Positions 7,388 through 12,616 of a stretch of 12,616 nucleotides of DNA are shown in pieces. The stretch covers positions 1 to 12,616 of the forward strand of contig CACZSP010000197.1 in assembly GCA_902783905.1 (NCBI GenBank), written 5' to 3'. A program made the position numbers and the translations under genes. Position 1 is the stretch's first letter, and each line of letters opens with the position of its first letter. Source of the stretch: an uncultured Ruminococcus sp. (GTDB lineage: Bacteria > Bacillota > Clostridia > Oscillospirales > CAG-272). Below the pieces are notes generated by a model, which saw nothing but the letters and a program-made list of their open reading frames with translations, was not told the origin of the DNA and searched no databases.

Positions 7388-8557
7388 ATGTCAGATAAAT
7401 GCACGATAAAGACTTCGATAGGCGGACAGGCGCTGATCGAGGGAATAATGATGAGAGGCCCGAAGGTCTCGGCGATGGCCGTAAGACGTCCGGACGGGAG
7501 TATATGCCTGGAGAAAAGCGAACTGAAACCGCTTCCGCGGGCGTCGAAGATACCCGTCCTTCGCGGAGTCGTCTCCTTCGTCTCGTCCCTTGCGGTCGGC
7601 TACCGTTCGCTTATGCGCTCGGCGGAGATCGCCATGCCCGACGAGCTGAAGGAGGGCGGGGATCCCGCGGAGGAAGACATTCCGTCGGAAGAGCCGGCAG
7701 ACGCCGCCGAGACTGTTGCGGAAGTCGCTGAGAATACTGCGGACGCCGCCGAGACTGAAGTGACCGGCGCCGGAACCCCGTCCGATGAGGAAAACGCCGA
7801 TGAAACGGCGCAGACCGCCGCCCGTCCCGACGAAGAAAAAAACGCCCCGGCAGGAGCGGAAAACAAGTCCGAAAAGAGCTACGGAAAGGTTCCGGGAATG
7901 ACCGCTATTATGATAGTAAGCGTCGTTCTCGCTCTGGGACTGTCGATCGTTCTGTTCAAGGTGATTCCCGAATCGGTTTACCAGCTTCTTTGCAGGATTT
8001 TCCCGGGTATCGACGGGGACGGCTGGGGGTACTCGCTCCTTCGTTCGGCGATCACCGGAATAATGAAGATCATGATACTCATCGGATATATGGCGGCAGT
8101 TTCGCTGATGAAGGACATTCGCCGTACCTTCATGTATCACGGCGCCGAACACAAGACGATTTTCTGCTACGAAAAGGGCGAGGAGCTGACCGTTGAAAAC
8201 GTCAGGATCCAGAAGCGCTTCCATCCGCGCTGCGGAACCTCCTTCCTCATTCTTTCGGTGCTTGTCTCGATCTTCTTCACAATGTTCATTCCGGCTAAGC
8301 TGGTGGACAACGGTGCGCTCAACGTTATCGCGCGCACAGGGGTTTCGCTGCTTCTGCTTCCGCTGATAATGGGCTTCGGATACGAACTCATAAGACTCGC
8401 GGGAAGGCACGACAACCTTTTCACAAGGATAATATCGGCTCCCGGCGTCTGGCTTCAGCACATCACTACGAAGGAGCCCGACGACGGAATGATCGAATGC
8501 GCCATCGCCGCCGTCAGGGAGGTCATTCCCGACGACGGGAGCGACCGGATCGGCTGA
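7388..8557 (+). CDS. yqhQ: YqhQ-type DUF1385 membrane protein with acidic linker
   Basis: This 389-residue protein matches the DUF1385 (YqhQ) family, a conserved membrane protein of unclear function in Bacillota. The N-terminal hallmark SIGGQALIEGIMMRGP is at residues 10-25. The membrane half includes the core motif HGAEHKTIFCYEKGE (251-265) and RFHPRCGTSFL (277-287). Hydrophobic segments lie near 171-192, 220-241, 285-303 and 313-334. Between the two halves, about residues 84-165 form an Ala/Glu/Asp/Thr/Pro-rich, low-complexity stretch. The start ATG is 13 bases after a GGAG (7371-7374), a rather long spacing. The 36-base gap from the loader gene shows no terminator. In many clostridia this gene precedes prmC-prfA; here a GNAT gene follows after 4 bases. 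Confidence 0.9.
   Translation: MSDKCTIKTSIGGQALIEGIMMRGPKVSAMAVRRPDGSICLEKSELKPLPRASKIPVLRGVVSFVSSLAVGYRSLMRSAEIAMPDELKEGGDPAEEDIPSEEPADAAETVAEVAENTADAAETEVTGAGTPSDEENADETAQTAARPDEEKNAPAGAENKSEKSYGKVPGMTAIMIVSVVLALGLSIVLFKVIPESVYQLLCRIFPGIDGDGWGYSLLRSAITGIMKIMILIGYMAAVSLMKDIRRTFMYHGAEHKTIFCYEKGEELTVENVRIQKRFHPRCGTSFLILSVLVSIFFTMFIPAKLVDNGALNVIARTGVSLLLLPLIMGFGYELIRLAGRHDNLFTRIISAPGVWLQHITTKEPDDGMIECAIAAVREVIPDDGSDRIG
7697..7757 (+). repeat. Imperfect 19-base direct repeat in the yqhQ linker
   Basis: Two 19-base copies (7697-7715 and 7739-7757) differ at one base and are spaced 42 bases apart, start to start. Both encode ADAAET in frame, 14 codons apart. This suggests the acidic linker grew by in-frame duplication. 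It is visible directly; the expansion history is inferred. Confidence 0.7.
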
Positions 8558-8561
8558 CGGA

Positions 8562-9161
8562 ATGGACAGAATCGATCTTAAACGCACCTTTTCAAAACCT
8601 CCCGTTCTCGGCACCGACCGGCTTATTCTTCGCCAGATGCGGCCGGACGACGCGGAGGATATGTTCGAATACGCAAGCCGCGACGACGTCACGAAATACC
8701 TGACCTGGAAGCCGCACGACAGCCTGCGCACGACGAAAAGCTATCTTAACCTGATAACGGCCAAATACCGCCGCGGCGAGTTTTACGATTGGGCGGTGGT
8801 TCTTCGCGATCCGGACGGCGGAGAGGGGAAGATGATAGGGACCTGCGGGTTCACGTCATTCGATCTGAACAATTCATCCGCCGAAGCCGGATACGTAATC
8901 AACCCGGCATACCGCGGTAGGGGCTACGCCCCCGAAGCGCTCTGCCGGGTCGAAAGATTTGCGTTTTGCGAACTGGGACTTCACCGTCTCGAGTCCCGCT
9001 ATATCGTCGGGAACGACAGTTCCAGACGGGTTATGGAAAAAGCCGGGATGAAGTTCGAAGGGATACGCCGGGGAGGCGTGCGGATCGACGGAAGTTTTTA
9101 CGACGTCGGCGTCTGCGCGATACTTGCTCAGGAGTTTCCTTCGAATCCGTATTCATCCTGA
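8562..9161 (+). CDS. GNAT family N-acetyltransferase (RimJ/RimL-like)
   Basis: This 199-residue protein belongs to the RimJ/RimL-like group of GNAT acetyltransferases, which transfer acetyl from acetyl-CoA to an amino group. It has the group's opening LGTDRLILRQMRPDDAEDMF (16-35), a beta-strand region around MIGTCGF (91-97), the acetyl-CoA loop YRGRGYAPEAL (117-127) and the late motif NDSSRRVMEKAGMKFEG (151-167). The substrate cannot be told: members act on ribosomal proteins, antibiotics or small amines. The gene starts four bases after yqhQ with a poor ribosome binding site, so translation may be coupled. Its last 34 bases overlap the convergent ABC transporter gene. It appears to be the last gene of the + strand cluster. 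Confidence 0.88.
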   Translation: MDRIDLKRTFSKPPVLGTDRLILRQMRPDDAEDMFEYASRDDVTKYLTWKPHDSLRTTKSYLNLITAKYRRGEFYDWAVVLRDPDGGEGKMIGTCGFTSFDLNNSSAEAGYVINPAYRGRGYAPEALCRVERFAFCELGLHRLESRYIVGNDSSRRVMEKAGMKFEGIRRGGVRIDGSFYDVGVCAILAQEFPSNPYSS

Positions 9162-11185
9162 TAGCCTTCGTACGATCCGCCGGTTCCGCCTTCGCGGTGC
9201 CGGCGCGGTTTTCTTTCCTCGACGCGGTCCACGAAGTCGATGCCGCCCTCGAGATAACGTTTCGCCTGGGTGGAGAAGAGTTTGAAGTACTCTCCGCCCG
9301 CCTCCATCAGCTCTCTGTGATTGCCTTCCTCGATGAGTCTGCCGTTTTGCATTACGAGTATCTTGGAGGCTATCACGGCGCTTGACAGGCGGTGGGAGAC
9401 GAATATGGTCGTTTTTCCGCGGCGCAGGCTGTCGAACTGGTTGAAGACCTCCTGCTCGGCCATCGGGTCGAGCGACGCGGTCGGTTCGTCGAGTATCATT
9501 ATATCCGAATCGCGGTAGAACGCTCTGGCAATCGCCAGCTTCTGCCACTGCCCGCCGGAGAGTTCGACGCCGGTCTGCTCGAATATCCTTGTCAGCGGCG
9601 TGTCGTATCCGAGAGGAAGGCCGTCGATAAACACGTCGGCGCTTCCGTGAACGGCGCTCTGACGGATCCTTTCGTCATCCTGCTCCCTGGAGATGTCGCC
9701 GAAGGCGATGTTCTCGCGAACCGAGAAGGCGTATTTCCCGAAGTCCTGGAAGATTATTCCGAACATCGAGTAAAGGTCCTTCACGTCGTATTCCCGGAGA
9801 TCCCTTCCGTCGAGAAGAATTCTTCCTTCGGTCGGATCGTAAAGCCGGGTCAGCAGCTTTATAAGCGTCGTTTTTCCGGCGCCGTTCAGTCCTACGAGGA
9901 CGACCGTCTCCCCGGGGGCGATAGTCGTCGAAAAATCGTTGATGACGTTGTAGTCCTTTCCGGGATAGGCGAAGGAAACGTGATCGAAAACGATGGTGTG
10001 GGGTTCGCCGTGGGCTATCCTTGCCGGTTCAGCCGACGCCGGGACGACCGTCTGCTTTTCCTTCAGGAAGGCGATGAGGTTGTCGATGAACAGGGTGCCT
10101 TCGTATATCGACGCCGAGGTGTTGATCAGCGTCGTCACGCAGGTTGCGATCTGGGTCAGCGAGTTGGTATAGCGGGAGTAGTCGCCTATCATGAATCTGC
10201 CGACGAAGACTCCGTGGGCGATCATCGCGTAGAAGAAGCAGTTGACAAGCGCCGATATCACCGCGATGACAACCATCCAGAAGTTCTCCTGCATGATCAG
10301 CCGCCGCAGCCCCTTGAAATATCTTTCAAAGACCTCCTTGTACTTGCCGATGAAGGTGTCCGAAAGATCGAAAATCCTTATTTCTTTTACGAGGTCCTTG
10401 TTGACCAGCGTTTCGGAACAGTAGCTCATCTGCCGGCGGTCGTGAGAACGGTATCTGATGTATCTGAAATGCTTGCGCCGGTAGACGAAGCTGACGATGG
10501 CGGAGGGCACCGTGATTATCACTATACCGAGAGGCATCCACCACATGTCGGGAACGGTCGCCAGTATAGCGAGGTAGGAGAAGAAGGATATGAGGGTCGA
10601 CATGATGGAAAAGGTCGACTGAAGGGTGCTGATCGGCCTGTTTCCGGCTTCACGGTTCGCGTTTTCCAGCTTCTCGTAAAACTCCGGTCTGTCGAATGAA
10701 GCGAGATCGACGGTTTTCGCTTTTTCCATTATCTGCACCTTGACGGTGCGGACGACTTTTTCGCCGGCAATCCTCATTATCGTGTTCGATATGCGGTTGG
10801 TGACCCGGTTGATGATCCTGTAAACGAACAGGACTATCAGCATTCCGAGCACCGCGGAACCGATAAAGGTGGCGGTATAGGGTATTCCCGATTCCGACGC
10901 TTTCGTGCGGTCGACGAGGACGAGCTGCATCTCGTTGATGACCCTGGAGGACAGAACGGTACCGACGGGTCCCATGACGCCGTCGAATATCGAGATGAAG
11001 AGCATCGTAAAGAGTATCAGAGGATCGGTCTTCCATACCAGAGCGAAGGTGTATCCGAGCCGGGAGAAAAAACCGCCGAGCAGCTCCCGTATGAACCTCG
11101 GAAGGTCGCGAAGCCCGGACGGAGGAGCGATCTTTAAGTAATCGTCCGTGCCGCCACGCGGACCGCCGTAATAACCGCCGTTCAT
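9128..11185 (-). CDS. ABC exporter half-transporter (fused permease-ATPase)
   Basis: This 685-residue protein is an ABC exporter with membrane and ATPase domains in one chain, expected to work as a dimer in the cytoplasmic membrane. A Gly/Tyr-rich N-terminus (residues 1-14) precedes a six-helix-type membrane domain (about 50-370). The ATPase carries Walker A GLNGAGKTT (432-440), Q-loop FQDFGKYAF (479-487), signature LSGGQWQKLAIARAF (542-556), Walker B DIMILDEP (561-568), SLDP (571-574) and the switch His598. The FQDF and SGGQWQ wording resembles the lantibiotic/peptide-exporter branch, but no precursor peptide or protease domain is seen, so the substrate is unknown. A Gly/Arg/Tyr-rich tail (about 655-685) follows the ATPase. 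A GGAAG site lies 7 bases before the ATG, and a promoter lies just upstream. The gene is convergent with, and overlaps, the GNAT gene. Confidence 0.92.
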   Translation of the reverse strand: MNGGYYGGPRGGTDDYLKIAPPSGLRDLPRFIRELLGGFFSRLGYTFALVWKTDPLILFTMLFISIFDGVMGPVGTVLSSRVINEMQLVLVDRTKASESGIPYTATFIGSAVLGMLIVLFVYRIINRVTNRISNTIMRIAGEKVVRTVKVQIMEKAKTVDLASFDRPEFYEKLENANREAGNRPISTLQSTFSIMSTLISFFSYLAILATVPDMWWMPLGIVIITVPSAIVSFVYRRKHFRYIRYRSHDRRQMSYCSETLVNKDLVKEIRIFDLSDTFIGKYKEVFERYFKGLRRLIMQENFWMVVIAVISALVNCFFYAMIAHGVFVGRFMIGDYSRYTNSLTQIATCVTTLINTSASIYEGTLFIDNLIAFLKEKQTVVPASAEPARIAHGEPHTIVFDHVSFAYPGKDYNVINDFSTTIAPGETVVLVGLNGAGKTTLIKLLTRLYDPTEGRILLDGRDLREYDVKDLYSMFGIIFQDFGKYAFSVRENIAFGDISREQDDERIRQSAVHGSADVFIDGLPLGYDTPLTRIFEQTGVELSGGQWQKLAIARAFYRDSDIMILDEPTASLDPMAEQEVFNQFDSLRRGKTTIFVSHRLSSAVIASKILVMQNGRLIEEGNHRELMEAGGEYFKLFSTQAKRYLEGGIDFVDRVEERKPRRHREGGTGGSYEGYQDEYGFEGNS
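9178..9216 (+). terminator. Candidate intrinsic terminator of the + strand cluster
   Basis: CGCCGG (9178-9183) pairs with CCGGCG (9200-9205). Inside it CCGC (9186-9189) pairs with GCGG (9194-9197) around a four-base loop, with one G-T pair and one mismatch between the two stems. After three bases comes TTTTCTTT (9209-9216). It starts 17 bases after the GNAT stop, where a terminator would be expected. It also lies inside the coding sequence for the tail of the opposite-strand ABC gene. The three-base gap and interrupted T-tract make it less than ideal. Confidence 0.5.
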
Positions 11186-11189
11186 TGAA

Positions 11190-11197
11190 TCACTTCC
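11190..11197 (-). promoter_or_regulatory. Ribosome binding site of the ABC exporter gene
   Basis: Read on the - strand this is GGAAGTGA, a good partial match to the anti-Shine-Dalgarno consensus, 4 bases before the ATG (7 from the GGAAG core). It supports the start at 11185 and therefore the Gly/Tyr-rich N-terminus. Confidence 0.65.
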
Positions 11198-11216
11198 ATT
11201 CTTTTATGCTGCCTAA

Positions 11217-11245
11217 ATTATATCACAAATTAGTTGCGAATGCAA
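11217..11245 (-). promoter_or_regulatory. Near-consensus sigma-A promoter for the ABC exporter
   Basis: On the - strand, TTGCAT (-35, 11240-11245) and a perfect TATAAT (-10, 11217-11222) are separated by exactly 17 bases. Transcription would start near 11209-11210 and give a leader of about 25 bases before the exporter ATG. The -35 box lies in a small palindrome. Confidence 0.82.
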
Positions 11246-11246
11246 C
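11233..11246. promoter_or_regulatory. Palindrome overlapping the ABC promoter -35 box
   Basis: GTTGC and GCAAC form a perfect 5-base inverted repeat around GAAT, covering the -35 hexamer of the - strand promoter. This is where a repressor operator could sit. It is short enough to be chance. On the + strand it is followed by TTTTT (11248-11252), but a 5-base stem is too weak to call a terminator. Confidence 0.3.
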
Positions 11247-11252
11247 CTTTTT

Positions 11253-11260
11253 AAGGGAGA
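11253..11260 (+). promoter_or_regulatory. Ribosome binding site of the DUF1015 gene
   Basis: AAGGGAGA lies 10 bases before the ATG at 11271, followed by an A-rich spacer. It fixes the start. In the rest of the 85-base divergent region I could not find a convincing + strand -35/-10 pair. Confidence 0.65.
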
Positions 11261-11270
11261 AAAGAAAAAA

Positions 11271-12470
11271 ATGCATATTCTGCCCGCAAATATCCTTCTG
11301 CCCCGGCTTCCGGCCGGGAAACTGACGGCATGGGCGTCGATCGCCTGCGACCAGTATACGTCGGATCCCGGTTACTGGGACCGTTTCGAAGCCTTCGTCG
11401 GAGACGATCCGTCGACGTTGCGCCTTATGCTGCCCGAGGCGAGACTTTCAAGCGCCGGCGAGCTTGTTCCCGCGATTCACGCGACAATGGAAAAGTATCT
11501 GTCGGACGGCGTTTTCGAAGAGTACGAAAACTGCGGCGTGTACGTTGAAAGGACGACGTCGGAGGGAAAGATACGCCGCGGACTTGTCGCGGCGGTGGAT
11601 CTCGAGGAATACGATTACTCGGCGGGATCGCGGTCGGCGATCAGAGCCACCGAACGGACGGTCGCTGAAAGGATCCCTCCGCGGCTTGCAGTCAGGAGAG
11701 GATCCCCGATCGAAATGCCTCACGTTATGATCCTGATAAACGATCCGGGGGATACCGTCCTCGGAGGGTTCGCCGGCAGAAAGCCGGACGCCTATTCCTT
11801 CCCGCTTTACGGCAGGGGCGGTTACCTGCGCGGTTCTTTCGTCTCGGCCTCTGAGATCAGGGCGGCCGACAGCGCGCTGGAAGCCCTCGCAAAGCCCGGA
11901 GAGCCGCTCCTGGCTGTTGGAGACGGCAATCACTCTCTTGCCACGGCAAAGGCGGCGTGGGAGGAGCTGAAGGCGTCGGGCGAGTCGGAGCGCCACCCTT
12001 TTGCAAGGTACGCTTTGTGCGAGATCGTGAATATTTACGACGCGTCGCTCGAATTCGAGCCGATTTACCGCCTTGTTAAGACGGACCGGCCGGAGGAGCT
12101 GCTTGACGCCTTCCGCAAATTCGCGTCGGTACCCGGGGAACTTCCCGGACAGTCGTTCACGGCGGTGAGCGGGAAAGGCGAACGCGTCATATCATCCCGG
12201 TCCGCCAGGTTTTCGCTGCCTGTCACGACGCTCCAGACCTTCCTTGACGGAGAAGGGAAGCGCTTCGTTTCGGATACCGATTACATTCACGGCGAAGACG
12301 AGCTGCGTTCTCTCGCGTCGCGGGAAGGATATCTCGGATTCCTTTTCCGCGGAATGGAAAAGGGAGATCTGTTCTCCTCTGTGGGACGCGACGGCTGCCT
12401 TCCGAGAAAGACCTTCTCGATGGGCCACGCAGACGACAAGAGGTATTATATGGAGTGCAGGAGAATTTGA
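11271..12470 (+). CDS. DUF1015 (COG4198) family protein
   Basis: This 399-residue cytosolic protein matches the DUF1015/COG4198 family, widespread in clostridia and without an established function known to me. Family hallmarks are ACDQYTSDPGYW (25-36), the block PIEMPHVMILINDP (146-159), the very conserved AVGDGNHSLATAKAAWE (215-231) and the C-terminal LPRKTFSMGHADDKRYYMECR near the end. The His-containing GDGNHS motif suggests a nucleotide- or metal-related active site, but that is inference. No signal peptide or membrane segment is seen. From memory, such genes often neighbour serine-biosynthesis genes (serA, serC) in clostridia; neither is visible here, though the next gene is cut by the window edge. 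The gene is divergent from the ABC exporter, and a large AT-rich hairpin lies 11 bases beyond its stop. Confidence 0.88.
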   Translation: MHILPANILLPRLPAGKLTAWASIACDQYTSDPGYWDRFEAFVGDDPSTLRLMLPEARLSSAGELVPAIHATMEKYLSDGVFEEYENCGVYVERTTSEGKIRRGLVAAVDLEEYDYSAGSRSAIRATERTVAERIPPRLAVRRGSPIEMPHVMILINDPGDTVLGGFAGRKPDAYSFPLYGRGGYLRGSFVSASEIRAADSALEALAKPGEPLLAVGDGNHSLATAKAAWEELKASGESERHPFARYALCEIVNIYDASLEFEPIYRLVKTDRPEELLDAFRKFASVPGELPGQSFTAVSGKGERVISSRSARFSLPVTTLQTFLDGEGKRFVSDTDYIHGEDELRSLASREGYLGFLFRGMEKGDLFSSVGRDGCLPRKTFSMGHADDKRYYMECRRI

Positions 12471-12481
12471 AACGGGAATGA

Positions 12482-12537
12482 AAAATGAAAAATTGAAAAT
12501 TAAAAAATGAGGCATTTAATTATTCATTTTTCATTTT
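12482..12537. repeat. 56-base AT-rich near-perfect hairpin between convergent genes
   Basis: Bases 12482-12504 pair with 12515-12537 through 22 base pairs (blocks of 12, 3 and 7). Only two single-base bulges (T12494 and A12522) interrupt the stem, around a 10-base loop. The stem is almost all A and T, unlike the GC-rich surroundings. It lies 11 bases after the DUF1015 stop and 11 bases after the stop of the probable - strand gene. It could act as a two-way transcription end or RNA-stabilising hairpin, or be a copy of a dispersed intergenic repeat. The stem lacks the GC richness of a classic terminator. Confidence 0.7.
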
Positions 12538-12548
12538 AAATTTACCGT

Positions 12549-12616
12549 TCACTGCCCGCTCTCTTCAGAATACTGCTTCAAATATTCCCTTACAGATCTG
12601 CTCATTTCCCGGGCAA
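12549..12616 (-). CDS. Probable C-terminal end of a convergent gene (partial)
   Basis: On the - strand an open frame enters from the window edge and ends at a TGA (12549-12551), giving 21 residues that end in REYLKQYSEESGQ. The composition (charged, helix-like) is typical of a protein C-terminus. Its stop is spaced from the AT hairpin exactly as the DUF1015 stop is on the other side, which supports a convergent gene. With only 21 residues no family can be assigned, and chance cannot be ruled out. Confidence 0.4.
   Translation of the reverse strand, partial: AREMSRSVREYLKQYSEESGQ

Noticed and set aside
7391..8731. A 446-codon open frame on the - strand opposite yqhQ
   Set aside because: It is Arg-rich shadow sequence without domains, while the + strand encodes a clear DUF1385 protein and the start of the GNAT.
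9392..10699. A 435-codon open frame on the + strand opposite the ABC exporter gene
   Set aside because: Its product has no recognisable motif and is very Arg/Asp/Glu/Val-rich, as expected from antisense of GC-rich codons. The opposite strand carries an intact ABC protein with every motif.
11191..11224. A + strand promoter for the DUF1015 gene in the divergent region
   Set aside because: Weak -10-like words (TAAATT, TATATC) are present, but no acceptable -35 box lies at 16-18 bases.

Overview
The window looks like an ordinary chromosomal stretch from a Clostridia-type Bacillota bacterium of moderately high GC. This is suggested by a DnaD-family protein next to a DnaC/DnaI-type helicase loader, a clostridial-style MreB, a ComEB-type deaminase, a YqhQ (DUF1385) membrane protein and AGGAG-type ribosome binding sites. 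A more exact placement is not possible from the sequence alone; an uncultured gut or anaerobic clostridium is a reasonable guess. I see no phage, transposon, CRISPR, tRNA or rRNA.

Bases 29-9161 hold eleven genes, all on the + strand, with gaps of at most about 55 bases or short overlaps. In order they are MreB, the manganese exporter MntP, UTP-glucose-1-phosphate uridylyltransferase (GalU), a dCMP-deaminase-family enzyme, an unrecognised lipoprotein, RimI, TsaD, a DnaD-like primosome protein, a DnaC-like loader, YqhQ with an unusual acidic linker, and a GNAT acetyltransferase. No internal terminator or promoter is evident, so they may form one long transcription unit. A hairpin followed by a T-rich tract at 9178-9216, just past the last stop codon, is a plausible end for it. 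The linked jobs are cell shape and envelope precursors (MreB, GalU), nucleotide supply (deaminase), tRNA t6A modification (TsaD with RimI) and replication initiation (DnaD and DnaC).

Bases 9128-11185 hold a large ABC exporter half-transporter on the - strand. Its 3' end overlaps the GNAT gene by 34 bases, and the putative + strand terminator lies inside its tail-coding region. It has a near-consensus sigma-A promoter in the 85-base divergent intergenic region at 11186-11270. From there a DUF1015 (COG4198) gene runs rightwards to 12470.

The right edge (12471-12616) holds a 56-base, AT-rich, almost perfect hairpin, then the probable last 21 codons of a convergent - strand gene. The hairpin sits 11 bases from the stop codon on each side.

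I found no clear new multi-gene system. The points most worth a second look are the terminator inside the ABC gene tail, the symmetrical AT hairpin, the unknown lipoprotein beside rimI-tsaD, the YqhQ linker, and the palindrome overlapping the ABC promoter.
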